64,000 nt of DNA from Acephala macrosclerotiorum. Its lineage: Eukaryota > Ascomycota > Leotiomycetes > Helotiales > Mollisiaceae. Under the pieces are notes generated by a model, which saw nothing but the letters and a program-made list of their open reading frames with translations, was not told the DNA's origin and made no database searches. Shown piece after piece: positions 49,212-60,787 of the stretch. The stretch spans positions 1-64,000 of the forward strand of contig MU119275.1 of the NCBI GenBank assembly GCA_014904845.1, read 5' to 3'. Within the stretch, counting starts at the first letter, position 1; the number at the start of each line of letters is the position of its first letter. Both the position numbers and the translations under genes were made by a program.

Positions 49212-49613
49212 TTTGTCTGCCGCGTCGTCTCGAGGTCCGCTGTGATGTTTCCGCACTCGTTATCAGGAATAGAACTGTGTGAAGATGTATCAAAGACAGC
49301 AAGCTTTCCCGTAGGGGAGCTCCCGACCCCGGGCCCCTTCCCCACCATTGCTTTATGCTTTTTGGAGGGGAGTTGCGGGAAGTTCGGCAGCTTTGGCGGG
49401 AAAGAAAAGAGCCCTGAATTTCGGGTGTACTGTAGTTTGGTCATGGAGATTTGGCGGGGCTGAATGCCTGGCTCGTTTGGGGGTTTCAAGGGCGTGGTGG
49501 TGCCTGAAGCGAAGCACTGAGGGGAGAGTGTTCAAAAAGTTCACAGAGTTTAATATGATGCTATACCCAGAAACTTCTATATTTCTACACCATCGCCATG
49601 CTATTTCTCTATT

Positions 49614-50824
49614 CTAATCGTACCAAATCGCATTCATACCAAACCCCGGCTCCTTAACATCACAATGCGCCACCCTCGCCAAAAATTCATCTTTCCACCG
49701 ATAAATCTCCAACCATCCATCCTGATCATCCGTCAAAGCAATCCACTCATCACTCCAATCGCAAGGACTGACTGCATTCGAATGACCACCACTGTTCGGC
49801 GTCGGGTTCATGCATATCTGTCGCTCGATGTTACCTACGGGGCCGAGTTTGAAAGCTGAGATGTAGCCGGTGAGGTTGTGTTTGTTCGCTCGCGAGGTGG
49901 CGAAGAGATATTTCTTGCTGTGGGTGAGGGTTACGACGTCGGCTCTGTACATCGTCTTTGCATTTGGGATGCCTAGTCCTGTCAGCAAAGCTCGTGGCGG
50001 GTAGAATGAACGTACCTGGAGGTATTAGAGGATAAGTAATATGAGTGAAAATGGGACAATGAGTCTGAGGATCAATCACATAAACCGCGATCCGGTTCCC
50101 CGCCTCCATCAACACATAAAGATAACTCTGGTTCAATGCCACCCATCTTGGATGATCCCCTGGATCTGGAGCTTCTACAGAACCAACAAGCGTCAGGTGA
50201 CCTTGCTCGTCTTTCTTGTGAGTCCATATCTTGTTGGCTCTCAAATCGGCTGAGTAGAGGTACGTTTCTGTTGGATCGAAGACCATGCCGTGGATGCCAG
50301 TTTTAGGCTCGTATTCGTAGTTTTGGACGTTCTTCTCGAGACTGCCAGACGAATTGACGGAGAAGACGTTGCCAAAGCCGGCGTGATCGTAGAACGGATT
50401 TCCGTAAACGTTGAAGGGAGCTTTCTTTGCTGCTAGTACGAAGATTGCTCTTGTATTTGTATCGGCTTTTGATGCTTCGGCTGTGAGAGTGTCAGAACGT
50501 GTCTAGAAACCGAAGGACCGACATACGAAGATGCTCCATTGGATGTGAAGCATCATGGACAATTTCCGTTGGACTTTTGACTGAAAAACTCGACCACTTC
50601 TTCATTGCTGCTCCATAGATATTCTTCTTTGCATGCTACGAGATGTCAGCTACTGACACATGTTTCAAGATCTGACTTACATCGAATGTCATCCATGATA
50701 TTGGCTCGTCTTTCGGAATCTCCGTCTTCTTGATCATCTTCAATTCTAAGTTTTCATCATCGAATTCGAAAGTGAAGATTGCTCCTGGCGGGGTCCACGT
50801 CCCCACCATCAAATGGTGCTTCAT
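49614..50824 (-). CDS. carboxy-cis,cis-muconate cyclase (beta-propeller lactonising enzyme)
   Basis: Four exons, 50824-50681, 50635-50527, 50480-50016 and 49978-49614, with introns of 45, 46 and 37 nt (GTAAGT, GTATGT, GTACGT donors; CTGAC branches), give 360 residues. MKHHLMVGTWTPPGAIFTFE at the start, WMTFDHAKKNIYGAAMKKWS, YEYEPKTGIHGMVFDPTETY and GGHSNAVSPCDWSDEWIALT are characteristic of fungal 3-carboxymuconate cyclase, a seven-bladed propeller that converts 3-carboxy-cis,cis-muconate to 3-carboxymuconolactone in the protocatechuate branch of the beta-ketoadipate pathway. An in-frame ATG at 50929 would add 35 basic residues that look like a targeting sequence; I prefer the inner start. 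Divergently placed from the intradiol dioxygenase pseudogene. Confidence 0.88.
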
Positions 50825-50929
50825 CCCGCGAGTTTGATGATTGAATCGAGATATCGAAGAAAACGAAGGACGAATCGATCTCGGATTGATCAAACGTCTG
50901 TCAATACACTTCAAAAGCCCAGAACTCAT

Positions 50930-51257
50930 ATACTGTATTACGCGAAGCTTCAGGATTGCAAAATGTTCAGTCCCGAGCGAAATGCCTGCCGCCAGTACCA
51001 GCCGAACAGGGGCTATGACATACTACCCACAGGGCCTTTTAAATGTTAATTCTGAGGTGATTGTGGCCGTGTCTCCAAGGGGTAGCTAGACCAATCACTT
51101 GTTCGAGATTCGCGGTGGTTTACTATATCTAGATAAACACCGGTCATTGCTCATTAACATGTAATAGGGTCTGTAGGGAGTAGTGGACGTTGGCCCGCTT
51201 TACTAGACGAAAGGTGGGGTAGAGGGACTCGGGAGAGAATTTATCCACTCGGAAATA
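50930..51257. other. promoter side of the muconate cyclase gene
   Basis: Left part of the region between the divergent cyclase and dioxygenase genes, ending at the MITE. No coding content is supported. Confidence 0.4.
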
Positions 51258-51536
51258 CGAAGGCGCGCGGCATTGAATTTGACCCATTTTTAAGCGAGGA
51301 TTTTTCGAGAGTATCGGTCGCACTTTAAAAGTCATAAAAATTGCTATTCGAGGTATTATCGCTTGAATTTTTCTTTTTTGTAAACTTAGTCCTTTGTTCC
51401 AAAATCCCAATTAATAAGTGAGAGGTTTGGCAATATAGTAGCTCGTGATTACGATGTAGAAATGGACCATTTTTTGGTGTTCTTAGCTTTTGAGCAGACT
51501 GAGAAAATGGGTCAAATTCAATGCTGCGCGCCTTCG
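51258..51536. mobile_element. 279-bp MITE with ~33-bp inverted termini and TA duplication
   Basis: The left end CGAAGGCGCGCGGCATTGAA (51258 on) and the right end, read on the other strand CGAAGGCGCGCAGCATTGAA, continue to match through TTTGACCCATTTT with one mismatch in 33 bp. Each outer end is next to TA (51256-51257 and 51537-51538), the target duplication of Tc1/mariner transposons. The interior has no coding frame. It is inserted in the bidirectional promoter between the muconate cyclase and intradiol dioxygenase genes. Confidence 0.85.
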
Positions 51537-51957
51537 TACTTAACGGCTGCTACACTGCTACACCTCTGTCCCACTTACTCCCGCCCACAGAAATACATAT
51601 GCCTCCATTCGCCGATGCACAAGTCCGCTAAAATCTAGATCGAACCCTGGGTCCAGGGAACATTCTGACAATCAGGTCTATTGTCCCGTCCACAAGCCGA
51701 TTGACGTGCCGCCAGAAGTATTCTGGATGTTCGCTGCGACGACGGGGCAAAATCTGGGGACCGAGATGGAGGGGTATCTTTCTTGCTCTGACCTTTACGA
51801 AAGTGCGATTTGGTCGAATTATATTAAAGACTGAGTCCCGTTCCTGTGTTTCCCTCAATGCTCTCTGGAAGTTCTCAATCTCTCTGTCTTCGCAGTCGTG
51901 CCTTCCCTGTGATATCAATTAGCCTTTACCCCTCCAAAGCCCGACACAACCACCATA

Positions 51958-53016
51958 ATGACAGGCAGATTCGATCCCAAATTCACCAAACATATCCTCG
52001 ACACCATCGGGCCAAAAGCCACCCCTCGAAACCGACAAGTTCTCGGTGCTCTGATGCAACACATCCACGGCTTCGCCCGAGAAGTAGAACACACCCGAAG
52101 AATGGTTGATGGGTGTAAACTTCGTCAACTCGATCGGTCAAGCTAGCACTCCTATCAGAAATGAAGGTCATCAAGTTAGTGATGTTATTGGCTTCGAATC
52201 GTAAGTCCCCCTTTTCATCTGCAAACTCAAATGCTTCATTGCAAAGAGACTTGGATGAATGCTGATGGAGATACTCGCAGACTCGTCAACGAAATCGCAC
52301 ACAAACTCATAACAGACGGCACCATATCCTCAACCTCCTCCATACTCGGCCCCTTCTAGTCCCCCAAAGCACCCTTCCGCCCCCTTGGCTCCAGCATAAT
52401 CATCGACCCACCCCCGGCGGCCAACCCACCCCGATGCACGGAAAAGTGACCGATTTTGTCACAGGAAAAGGGATACTTGGAACCGTGGTAGATATCTGGC
52501 AAGCGAGCGCGAATGGGAAATATGATTTCCAGGATCCGGATAATCAGAGTCGGAATAATTTGAGAGGGAAGTTTAGGTGTGATGAGAAGGGGGAGGGAGT
52601 ATTGGTTTTATTGTTTGAAGCCGACTGCGTTAGTTTGCCGACGGATGGGCCGGCTGGTGTGCTGTTGAATTTGTTGGATAGACATCCTATGAGACCTGCG
52701 CATATTCATTTGATGGTAAGACAGACCGCTTCCCTTAAATTTGCAGATTTGGAATGGATACTAATGAGATTTGTAACAGATCACAGCACCAAAATACCGT
52801 GACTGCACGACACAAATCTACCCCAACGATGACCCTTACCTCGAGACCAACACCGTGTTCGCCGTCAAGGACGACTTGGTCGTGGATTTCAAGCCCAGGA
52901 AAGACGATCCGAAGGCCATTCTTGATCTTGAATACAATGTTATCTTGGCACCGGAATCATATAAGGGTATTACGCCTCATTCGCAGTCGACCATTGGAGT
53001 TCAGTCGAAGCTATAA
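51958..53016 (+). pseudogene. intradiol ring-cleavage dioxygenase pseudogene (hydroxyquinol/catechol 1,2-dioxygenase type)
   Basis: Exons 51958-52200, 52281-52715 and 52780-53016 (introns 80 and 64 nt) can be joined into an intradiol dioxygenase: [80 protein letters not shown] (first Fe-ligand Tyr), [16 protein letters not shown] (the two His ligands) and [16 protein letters not shown]. Lesions are a one-base loss at the C run 52094-52096, TAG at 52357-52359 where TGG (Trp) is expected, a one-base loss at the C run 52411-52415, a 4-base gain near 52590-52599 and a one-base loss near 52630. The last two restore frame after about 40 bases but remove the second Tyr ligand codon just before SLPTDGP. 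The enzyme would be inactive even if read through. Confidence 0.88.
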
Positions 53017-53914
53017 GGGAACGTGATGAGACGAACTGGGAGAGAGGTGAGGGTGGAGAGAAACGTACAAATATATAACTTGATGCGTTGATGAATTGAA
53101 AAAGCAGGCGTTGGCTGTGCATGAAGCGATTAATCACTTAGGAGTTATCACATATTCGTTTTATGTCTTGGGCGTTTTATATACAGCCAATTTTATATTG
53201 CTCTTTCCCTTAACTTGGCGAGCTCGATAATGCTATAGGAACTTTTCTGGGACATAAATCTAATAGGATAACAGCTTAAGCTCGGCATCATATTGCACTT
53301 CGATTGCTGGAAACTCGTGAGCTTTCGGTCTTGTAAAAATAGTTTCTTGGAGACTTATTCCTTTAAATTTTCGTGGAGACGATTGAGATGAAGGTGACAA
53401 CACTCTACCCCGCCCCCTTTTTATCTCGCTTCGCTTTTCAACCCTCACGGTCTTTCAAATGCGATGCTTTCAAACCTCCGAAAGTCGATTGATAAAAAAG
53501 ATATATATATATATTAATGGAAATACAAAAAAAAGGAAGATGAAAAATAATCACGAAATTTGGACATATGCACATTTGGAAAGAAAATTTATTCGTATAT
53601 ATATATATGCCTTTACTCCGCGCCCCTTCAGGTCCGCGTCCCCCTTTCCTCTTTCCACTTCTCGTCCAGCACAAACATCACCATACATCCAACCCATTTT
53701 GCAATTCAAACGCCTGATAACAGCAAAAATCAAGGGTATAAGCAGACAAATCACTATCTACAATCAAATTAAACGACTGTCCAAGTACATTTGCATATTT
53801 CCAAAGGATTCGTTCGTTCAAAAGCGGTGACTATATCCCGTAGCTACTTCATCCTATGCACCAATATCCTCGACATCAAAGCGCGAAATCGAATCTAGGG
53901 ATATGGCGGGTTTT
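53017..53914. other. intergenic, convergent 3' ends
   Basis: About 900 bp between the dioxygenase pseudogene and the MATE gene, both ending here. It includes TATATATATAT runs near 53502-53514 and 53597-53608. No gene, repeat family or RNA supported. Confidence 0.45.
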
Positions 53915-56348
53915 CTAGCCAGCATTATTTCTCTTCTTCGCAGCTTCAACAGATTCGTCCCAGTCGGCGCGGGAGATGAAGATTGCTTCGAGTGCGGCGA
54001 CTCTGGGTTAGACGTCAGCATCGCTCAATGTAGGAGAATGTCCGAAATGATTTTGAGCAGAAAATGAGATAGTCGGAAATCAAATGTCCCAAAATCCACT
54101 TGTCATTAGTAAGATTGTCGGTATTTCCCAAGTGCCTTTGTGCAGAAAATTGTATTGGTCGGATCAAATGTTCCAATGTGGACTTGGCCATTGAAGGGTA
54201 TTGTTCGTCTGGGAGTGGGGACAGTCGAGGAGTTGGAATATCCCGAGCTACACTGCACATTGAGGGACGTCCTCAAGTCCCGCACCAGGAAGAAAACTGG
54301 AACTGCCAACAGAGTTTGCTGCCACTCGGAGCACTCTTAAGGCAAAATGCTCCCAGAGAAACAGAAATAGGAGAATAAAAGGGGTACTTACAATCCCAAA
54401 GCAAGCGCCACACCACTCCACAACCCATACAACCCCCATCCCAACCCAAACGCCGTCCCAAAACTAATCGGCATCGCAATAACATAATAACAAAAAAGGT
54501 TGACCCAACCACCTATCTCTTGTCTGCCTAATCCCCTCAACAAACCTCCCAGATTGGCGGCTAAGGCGTCGAAGAGTTGGAATGCAGCGCAGAGAGGAAG
54601 GACGGAGGCCACGAGATCGATTACGTCTGGGTCATTGGTGAAGAGTTGAGGGATGTAGTTTCGGAGGGAGGAGAGGAGGATGACGTTGAAGAGGCCGACG
54701 ATTGTTGCTACTATCATTGCCTGTAGTTGTTAGCCGATGTTCAAGAGGGTTAGGAGTGTACGAACCACTTTGGCAGATGTCTTTGCGGCGTCTGCGAGGG
54801 TTGCCCCGATCAGGTTTGCGACTCGAGTTGATGCTGCGATTGAGATTGGGAAGGGGATTTGGAACGTGATAGCTGTCAATGTAGCTAGAATACTCTGGGC
54901 TGCAAGATGTGTTGTTGAAAAGTAGCTAGCTGCAAGGGTAAGGATTTCGAAAGCAAGGAATTCTGCTTCTACCATAAGTAGACCTGGGAGAGCGAGCTTG
55001 ATCATTGGGCCTTTCAAAGTCAGCATGATTCTATGCAAGTTTCAGTTGACATACCCCAATTATGGAAAGCCTTCTTCGTGAACCCATTCCAGCATTGCCT
55101 TCCATCCACGTATCGAACATAGAGGAACAACAGACATGGCAGTAGATTATCTGTAACAGCAACAGCAACTGGAGCTCCCACAAACCCCCACTCAAACTGC
55201 CACACGAACAACCAATTCATGAAAGCATTCAATGGCGCTGCGATTAACAGCACATACGTCGTGGCCGAAAACAGTCCTTGAGCCTGAACAAATCGCTTTC
55301 CACTCTCGAATGCTGCATATCCAGGAGCTCCAAGAAGAAGAACCTTGAGATACAATCCTGCCAATCTCGCAGATTCCTTCTCCGGCACAATTAAACTTAG
55401 AATCTGCTCTGAGCAAACCCAGACAACGCCAATTGGCACTGTCAACGCCCACAAGAAATACACCATACGCTGCAACTGCAATCCCACAAGATGCTTTTTC
55501 CCACTCCCATACGCCTGCGCACACAACGTATCCAAACTCGTCGCCAGTCCCTGATATATAGCATAGCCAAATATATTCGCTGTCATACTCGCCAAACTAA
55601 CGGCACCAAGCTCCACCTTCCCAAGGTGTCCAACGGTAAACACACTCGCAACGGTAAGAGAATACTGCAAGAGGAACGTAATCACCAATGGACTCGAATA
55701 TCTCCACAGCGTCTTCGCCTCCCTCTGCCACGTCGTCTTAATCTTCCCTGACGCAACGGCCGCCTCCCATTGAGCATTCAGCCTTTCATGCTGAGTCCTC
55801 GCTGACTCTCCATTCTGCAACAGACTCGTCGCCTCGCTCGGTTCTGCCACAGCTTCTTCATCAACCTCTTTCTTTGGTCTCCTACTACTGAAAATCCATC
55901 GATATGCTCTTGTAAAAGGGTCTCGTTTGGGCCGTTCAGGATGTTTCGGCGGAGCAAGATAATTATCCCTCAACAAACTCCTCTCCTCGTTCCGTGACTG
56001 CTTCTTCTCCTTCTTCGTCAGATACGTAACTTCCTGGAACTGCGGGGTAATAGCTGGTCTCGTTCCTCCGAACGCCACGAACGAAGGCCGACGGTAGGAA
56101 TTGGCCATTGCATGTTGGAGGTCATCTGGTCGGACAGTGGACGTATCGGATTCTGATTCTGAGGAGGACTCGGTGGGAGAGGGAGGGGCATCTTCGTCGT
56201 CGGAGTCGCATTCTGCGAGGTCTCTAGCGATGGATTCTTGGACGAGAGGAGAGGCGGAGAGATAGGAGGAGGAGAAGGGGGAGCGGGCGAGGGAGTGGGA
56301 GCGGGTCTGGGAGCCCTTGATGGGTTGGGCGTGGGATGGGGTGGACAT
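53915..56348 (-). CDS. MATE-family multidrug/toxin exporter
   Basis: Exons 56348-55055, 55010-54766, 54720-54392 and 54002-53915, with introns of 44, 45 and 389 nt, give 651 residues. About 200 N-terminal residues are cytosolic, Ser/Pro/Glu-rich and basic. Twelve membrane segments follow from TLWRYSSPLVITFLLQYSLT, with MATE hallmarks such as YQGLATSLDTLCAQAYGSGK, GLLMVEAEFLAFEILTLAAS and GLLRGLGRQEIGGWVNL. The C-terminal tail is short (SRADWDESVEAAKK). MATE proteins export cationic or toxic compounds with H+ or Na+ antiport; fungal members act at the vacuole or plasma membrane. The third intron is about nine times longer than the others and contains an imperfect duplication (see findings). 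The upstream region 56349-56883 is a divergent promoter shared with the DUF202 gene. Confidence 0.9.
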
Positions 56349-56883
56349 TTTAGAGGCTGGTCAGTGAGGATTGACAGTTTGTTCCTCCATGCAAGCCTTA
56401 TAGCTTCAATTGCACAATGGATTGAGAATGCGAGCAAAGTGAAGATATATTAAAGAGAAGAAAACATCCAGCTTCCAGAAATATATAGACAAAGAAGATG
56501 GCCTCTCGGGCGCCTCCTCCCATTCCAGTATCTTTAAGTCTGCCAAGCTCCAGACGGCCCACTATCGCCCCTCCTCTAAAGCGGCCAATAGATAACGGCT
56601 ATGCCCCGCTGTTAAATCTCGAATCTTGACTCTCATAGGAAAGTACTTCCCAGATCCTTGCTGGTCTAGTCCAGAAAGAGACAAGCTTCTTCTCTTTTTC
56701 CTGGTCTGTGTGCAGTCCCCGAGCCGCGGTCGCACGCTCCGGTAGCCGGCGGGTTGACAGCCAATCACAGGCCAATTGGATCTATGAGCACGAGACAGGA
56801 AAAGAATCTTGATATCGGACGACAGTGAGGTCTTGAGACATTGAGAATTGAACATACGTTTCGCAATATTATATTGTCAAAAT
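56349..56883. promoter_or_regulatory. 535-bp divergent promoter (MATE / DUF202 genes)
   Basis: The start codons of the minus-strand MATE gene and the plus-strand DUF202 gene face away from each other across this stretch, so both promoters lie here. I see no clear TATA element or palindromic operator that I would name. This is inferred from gene geometry alone. Confidence 0.4.
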
Positions 56884-58079
56884 ATGGCTACTTGCATATC
56901 TGCAGACGAAGAGGAGGCAGAGAGGCAGAATCATTACTCTCTGTTCGGGATTCCTGTTCGAGGTGCGCCGGTATTTGTTGAGGAGTATGTACCAACTTGG
57001 GCTTGACATTGGATAACATCGAAAGACGCAAGAGAGAGACTGACAAGATGGCAGACATTCGGGACAAAATGTTTTCTGCTTGCCGCCGATATTCGGACCT
57101 CTGCTCTTCGCAAACACAAACAGCGATGCGAGGGATCATTGTGCCAATGAACGAAGTACCTCTCCTCTCTCTTCTCAACATCCTCCTCTTCTCCCGCCAA
57201 CCCCCGTCACTGGCAGACAGAACAAGAAGAGCTGCTGACCACTCCTCCTCCAGCATTCCTCTCCTACCTCCGCCTCTCCCTTTACATGGCCATTGTCTCC
57301 ATCGCCATCGTGATCTCCTTCCACCTCAAAGCCACACCCACACCTCTCGAACTCCGCATGGCACAACCACTGGGCATAATATTCTGGTTTCTGAGTTTGT
57401 GTTGTTTGGCGTTGGGGTTTGGGAATTATTTGAAAACGGTTAAGAAATATAGTAGGAGGGTGGCTATTGTGCAGACGGGGTGGAAGACGCAGACTGTAGG
57501 TTATACCTTTTCTTTTTTATGTGAAGGGAAAGTACATTGCAGATCGAGAGAGAACCTTTGGAGAGGAGAGAGGAAATAGAGAGAAGGGCAAGAAGGCAAG
57601 AAGGAAGGGTAGGCGAGGGGGATATATATCGCAAGTGCGTCGAAAGGTCTTCGAGTACTAGTGGCGGATCTCGGTCCTTGGAGAAGTATCCGCTCCATCG
57701 ACCTCAAGCTGGATTGGAGATTTGGGGGGATGGAGACGGAGAAAGTGGAAGGGAAGGAGTAAGAGCACCATGTGCGAGGTGCGAGGTGGGAAGTGGGAGT
57801 AATACAGAGAAGAAGAGTTGGGGTTTCGTCCCTCTGACTCAAGAAATACCCTGCGTCAGCCCCCACGCTCCAACGTGGAAACACGACAAGCGCACGAACA
57901 GGAGAGGTAAAAGACGACGAAGGTTACCAAGTGGAAGAGCGCTCTTTATACGTCACAAGCCGTTTATTGGGGGTTTCACGATATCCATGCTAACATATTC
58001 ACAGGTCTTCACTATAGTTGCTTTTTCCATCGTAGCCGTCTGCGTTCTCTTCCTAGCCACGAATTCAAAGCGATCCTGA
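56884..58079 (+). CDS. DUF202 small integral membrane protein
   Basis: The first exon (56884-56984) encodes MATCISADEEEAERQNHYSL and onward to a GTATGT donor. A later exon ending at 57495 encodes LSYLRLSLYMAIVSIAIVIS and LGIIFWFLSLCCLALGFGNY, two membrane segments, the first with the YLR-S arginine pattern of DUF202. A 519-nt intron (57496-58014, GTAGGT ... GCTAAC ... CACAG) leads to the last exon VFTIVAFSIVAVCVLFLATN, the third membrane segment. Three helices in this spacing are the DUF202 layout; its function is unknown. The acceptor of intron 1, between about 57030 and 57230, cannot be fixed by eye, so the middle exon start is open. The long last intron has a purine-rich plus strand. Confidence 0.65.
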
Positions 58080-58246
58080 TGCTCATGTTTCACAACCTAC
58101 AATCACGACATATCGTGGCGTTTGTTCTCATCGCCAACCACACCAATAATTCCACTTCATCACCAACCACTTTCCCATCCCTCCTTTCCACCAATATACC
58201 CCACGAGTTCATCAGAACTCACGGGTCCGAGTCTCGCACGAGCGGT

Positions 58247-59780
58247 TTACATATCCTCCTTCCCAGCTAAAGCCTCCTCCTCGCTCTCAATCATCTTACT
58301 CAACGGCCCCTTCTTAACCATCAAACTCATAACCTCATACAACGCATCCGCAGCTGCCATAGTAGTATGCTCCGCATTTGTGTCGTACGCTGGCGCGACC
58401 TCGACGATATCTGCTGCGATGAGGTTGATACCTTGTAATCCTCTGAGGATTGTGCGGAGTTCGCGGGTGGACCAGCCGCCTGTTTCGGGGGTGCCTGTTG
58501 CGGGTGCGACTTTGCTTTCTGTTAGCAAGTGCAACTGATGGAAAAACGATGATGATGATGAGGGCAGGAGGGAGGGGAAGGGAGAGGAAGGGAGGGGGGA
58601 AATTGGAAACTTACAGGCTGGATCCAAGGTGTCGATATCAATAGACAGGTAAACTGGCTTTGTCGTCCCAACCCTCGCCCTAATCTTCTGAATAATCCCC
58701 TCCATCCCAATGGTGTCAATCTCCCTCGCCTCCACAATCTCAAACCCACAATACCCATCATTCTCATAATCACTCGGTCCACTCAACGTCGTTCTTATTC
58801 CCGCATGGATATTTGTATCATTCGCCAACAACCCTTCTTGAGCAGCATGGTAGAAATATGTGCCATGATTGATGGATGCTACTTTTGAGGGAGAGCCGCC
58901 GAAGACTTTGGGTTTCCAGGTGTCGAGGTGAGAGTCGAAGTGGATTACGGAGATTGGGCCGTAGGCGCGGTTGATGGAGCGGAGGAGGGGGAGGGTGATG
59001 GTGTGGTCGCCGCCGAGGGTGATTACGCGGGGGAGGGTCTTGCCGTTCTTTGCTGGTCCTTTCTTTTTTGCATCTGTGGCTGGGGCGCGGGTGAGGATGC
59101 TGTTGTGTCCTTCTTCGATTTGGTGGAGAGCCCAGGTGTTGTCGTATCTTTTTCTTGTTAGTTCTGCTTTCGAGAAAGATGAGGGAAGTGTACGATGTGA
59201 CGGGGATGTCACCACAGTCAAGGACTGTAGCCCAACTGTTGAAAGGATTCGTCTCCAATGGAACATTATATCCACCGCTGAATCCGAGCCTACGTGAGCC
59301 TATGTTCGGACCAAGGGTATCAGCATGTGCTGTATGGGGTACTGACTAAAGATTGAGACGGCGAGAACCTTGACGGATTCCAGATGGACCGAAGCGGGCT
59401 CCTGGTCGATATGAAGTTCCTGTATCGAACGGTGCTCCTGTATGGCGTTAGTGGGATACCTTGATGGGCTTGTAGAGGAATATATAAGGAAGCGTACCGA
59501 TGAATGCGATGTCGTACTTTACATCGTCAGATGCGAGGCAGGGAAAGTATGGCAGACGACCGAATGTCGAAATACCGGAGAATACAGAGTCGGCCTTCGA
59601 TTATCAGCGCAGCAACACCTCAAAAACCAATCAGCATACCTGAGTTCCGCCATCTCCAGGAAGAGTGTTATACCAAAGAGCCTTGTGAGGACCTTGGATG
59701 GGAATCTGGTCATGAGCATGATCACCATGTGCAACAGCACTGGCAGCCAAAAAGGCAACAATCAGGACGTTAGAAAGCAT
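58247..59780 (-). CDS. secreted agmatinase/ureohydrolase-family protein
   Basis: Six exons, 59780-59640, 59594-59498, 59437-59347, 59277-59194, 59147-58615 and 58509-58247, give 402 residues. A signal peptide MLSNVLIVAFLAASAVA is followed by a His/Asp-rich HGDHAHDQ. The ureohydrolase metal-binding motifs are all present: GGDHTITLP, HFDSHLDTW and SIDIDTLDPAFAPATGTPE, together binding two Mn ions. APFDTGTSYRPGARFGPSGI is the family N-terminal motif. The family includes agmatinase, arginase and guanidinobutyrase; the motif details favour agmatinase-like enzymes, which release urea from agmatine. Secretion is inferred from the N-terminus and fits a fungal subgroup. Introns are 45, 60, 69, 46 and 105 nt. 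Confidence 0.88.
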
Positions 59781-60787
59781 CTTGGGAGCTATGCAGCAGA
59801 AAGAGCAGAAGATGAGGGGATCGTCCTTTTAAGCAGTGCTGTGTTGGCACTGCTCAATGCACCAGCGTTGGCGTCATGTTGACCGTGCAATATGACAGGT
59901 AGAGCTCGAGGAGGTGTCCCTGTCTCGAGTCTGCTGGCTTGGAGCTCAGGGCTCTCTGGCCGCCGATTTGTCTTCTGCTTCAGGACTACCGAAGAATGGT
60001 TCAAGTCATTGGCCATGCTTTGGCTGTTCTTCTTATGTAAGTGTCTGCTAAGATACTCTCACACTGAGGGGAGGCATTTTGGCCATGGCGGGGTAGAGAT
60101 AAAAGGCATGAAATCGTATGGTAAGAGGATGGACAGGTACGTGATTCAATTGGGAAGATATATTGAGCCAATTGGGATGTTTGGGAAAGTCAGAGCTCGA
60201 GATACTATTGATATCAGAAATTGTGTAACGAGGAGGTAATCCATGATGATGTCTCGGTTGCGGTGAGGTAATGTCGTTGATAAGAGCTGCACCTCATCGC
60301 CGCTCTAAGCCCGATAAAGCTCCCCTCCAAGGCGGTGAGAGATGTTAGTCACCCGGAGCCTCGAGTATATCTCCTCCTTTGCGACATAGCATCACGTCGT
60401 CCATAACTGCCATGAGTCATTGTGCCATGGCCAATATCAGTTCTTCCAGTCTGCTTCCGCCGGAACCTCGGGGAGTGCAGTGGTCGCCAGCGAAGGATTG
60501 AGAGCAATGAATGTCGGAGTGAATAGAATCTGCGAAGAATGTACGATTCCACAGCTACCGTACCAAATTACGGACGACACAAAGACAATACAACGAGAAA
60601 TCATTGCTCGATCAGTTTCAAACGACTTCACTTCGATTGGCACGATTCTAGCAACGAGGCCTTCACATGATACCACGATCGATTAGAAGCACCAAGACTT
60701 CGAAATAGTCCACCACATCCACAGAGGGATATTGGCCGTGAAGGAGCTCTGTAGACAAGGACTTTAAACACCCGAAATGTACGGCAA
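59781..60787. other. intergenic, no gene supported
   Basis: About 1 kb upstream of the ureohydrolase gene. Open frames at 59892-60239 and 60420-60686 are GC-balanced but carry no recognisable features and have competing frames on the other strand. Confidence 0.4.

Noticed and set aside
57537..58079. A separate 180-residue gene
   Set aside because: Its last 20 or so codons are the third membrane segment of the DUF202 protein, and the rest behaves as intron with a GCTAAC branch and CACAG acceptor.
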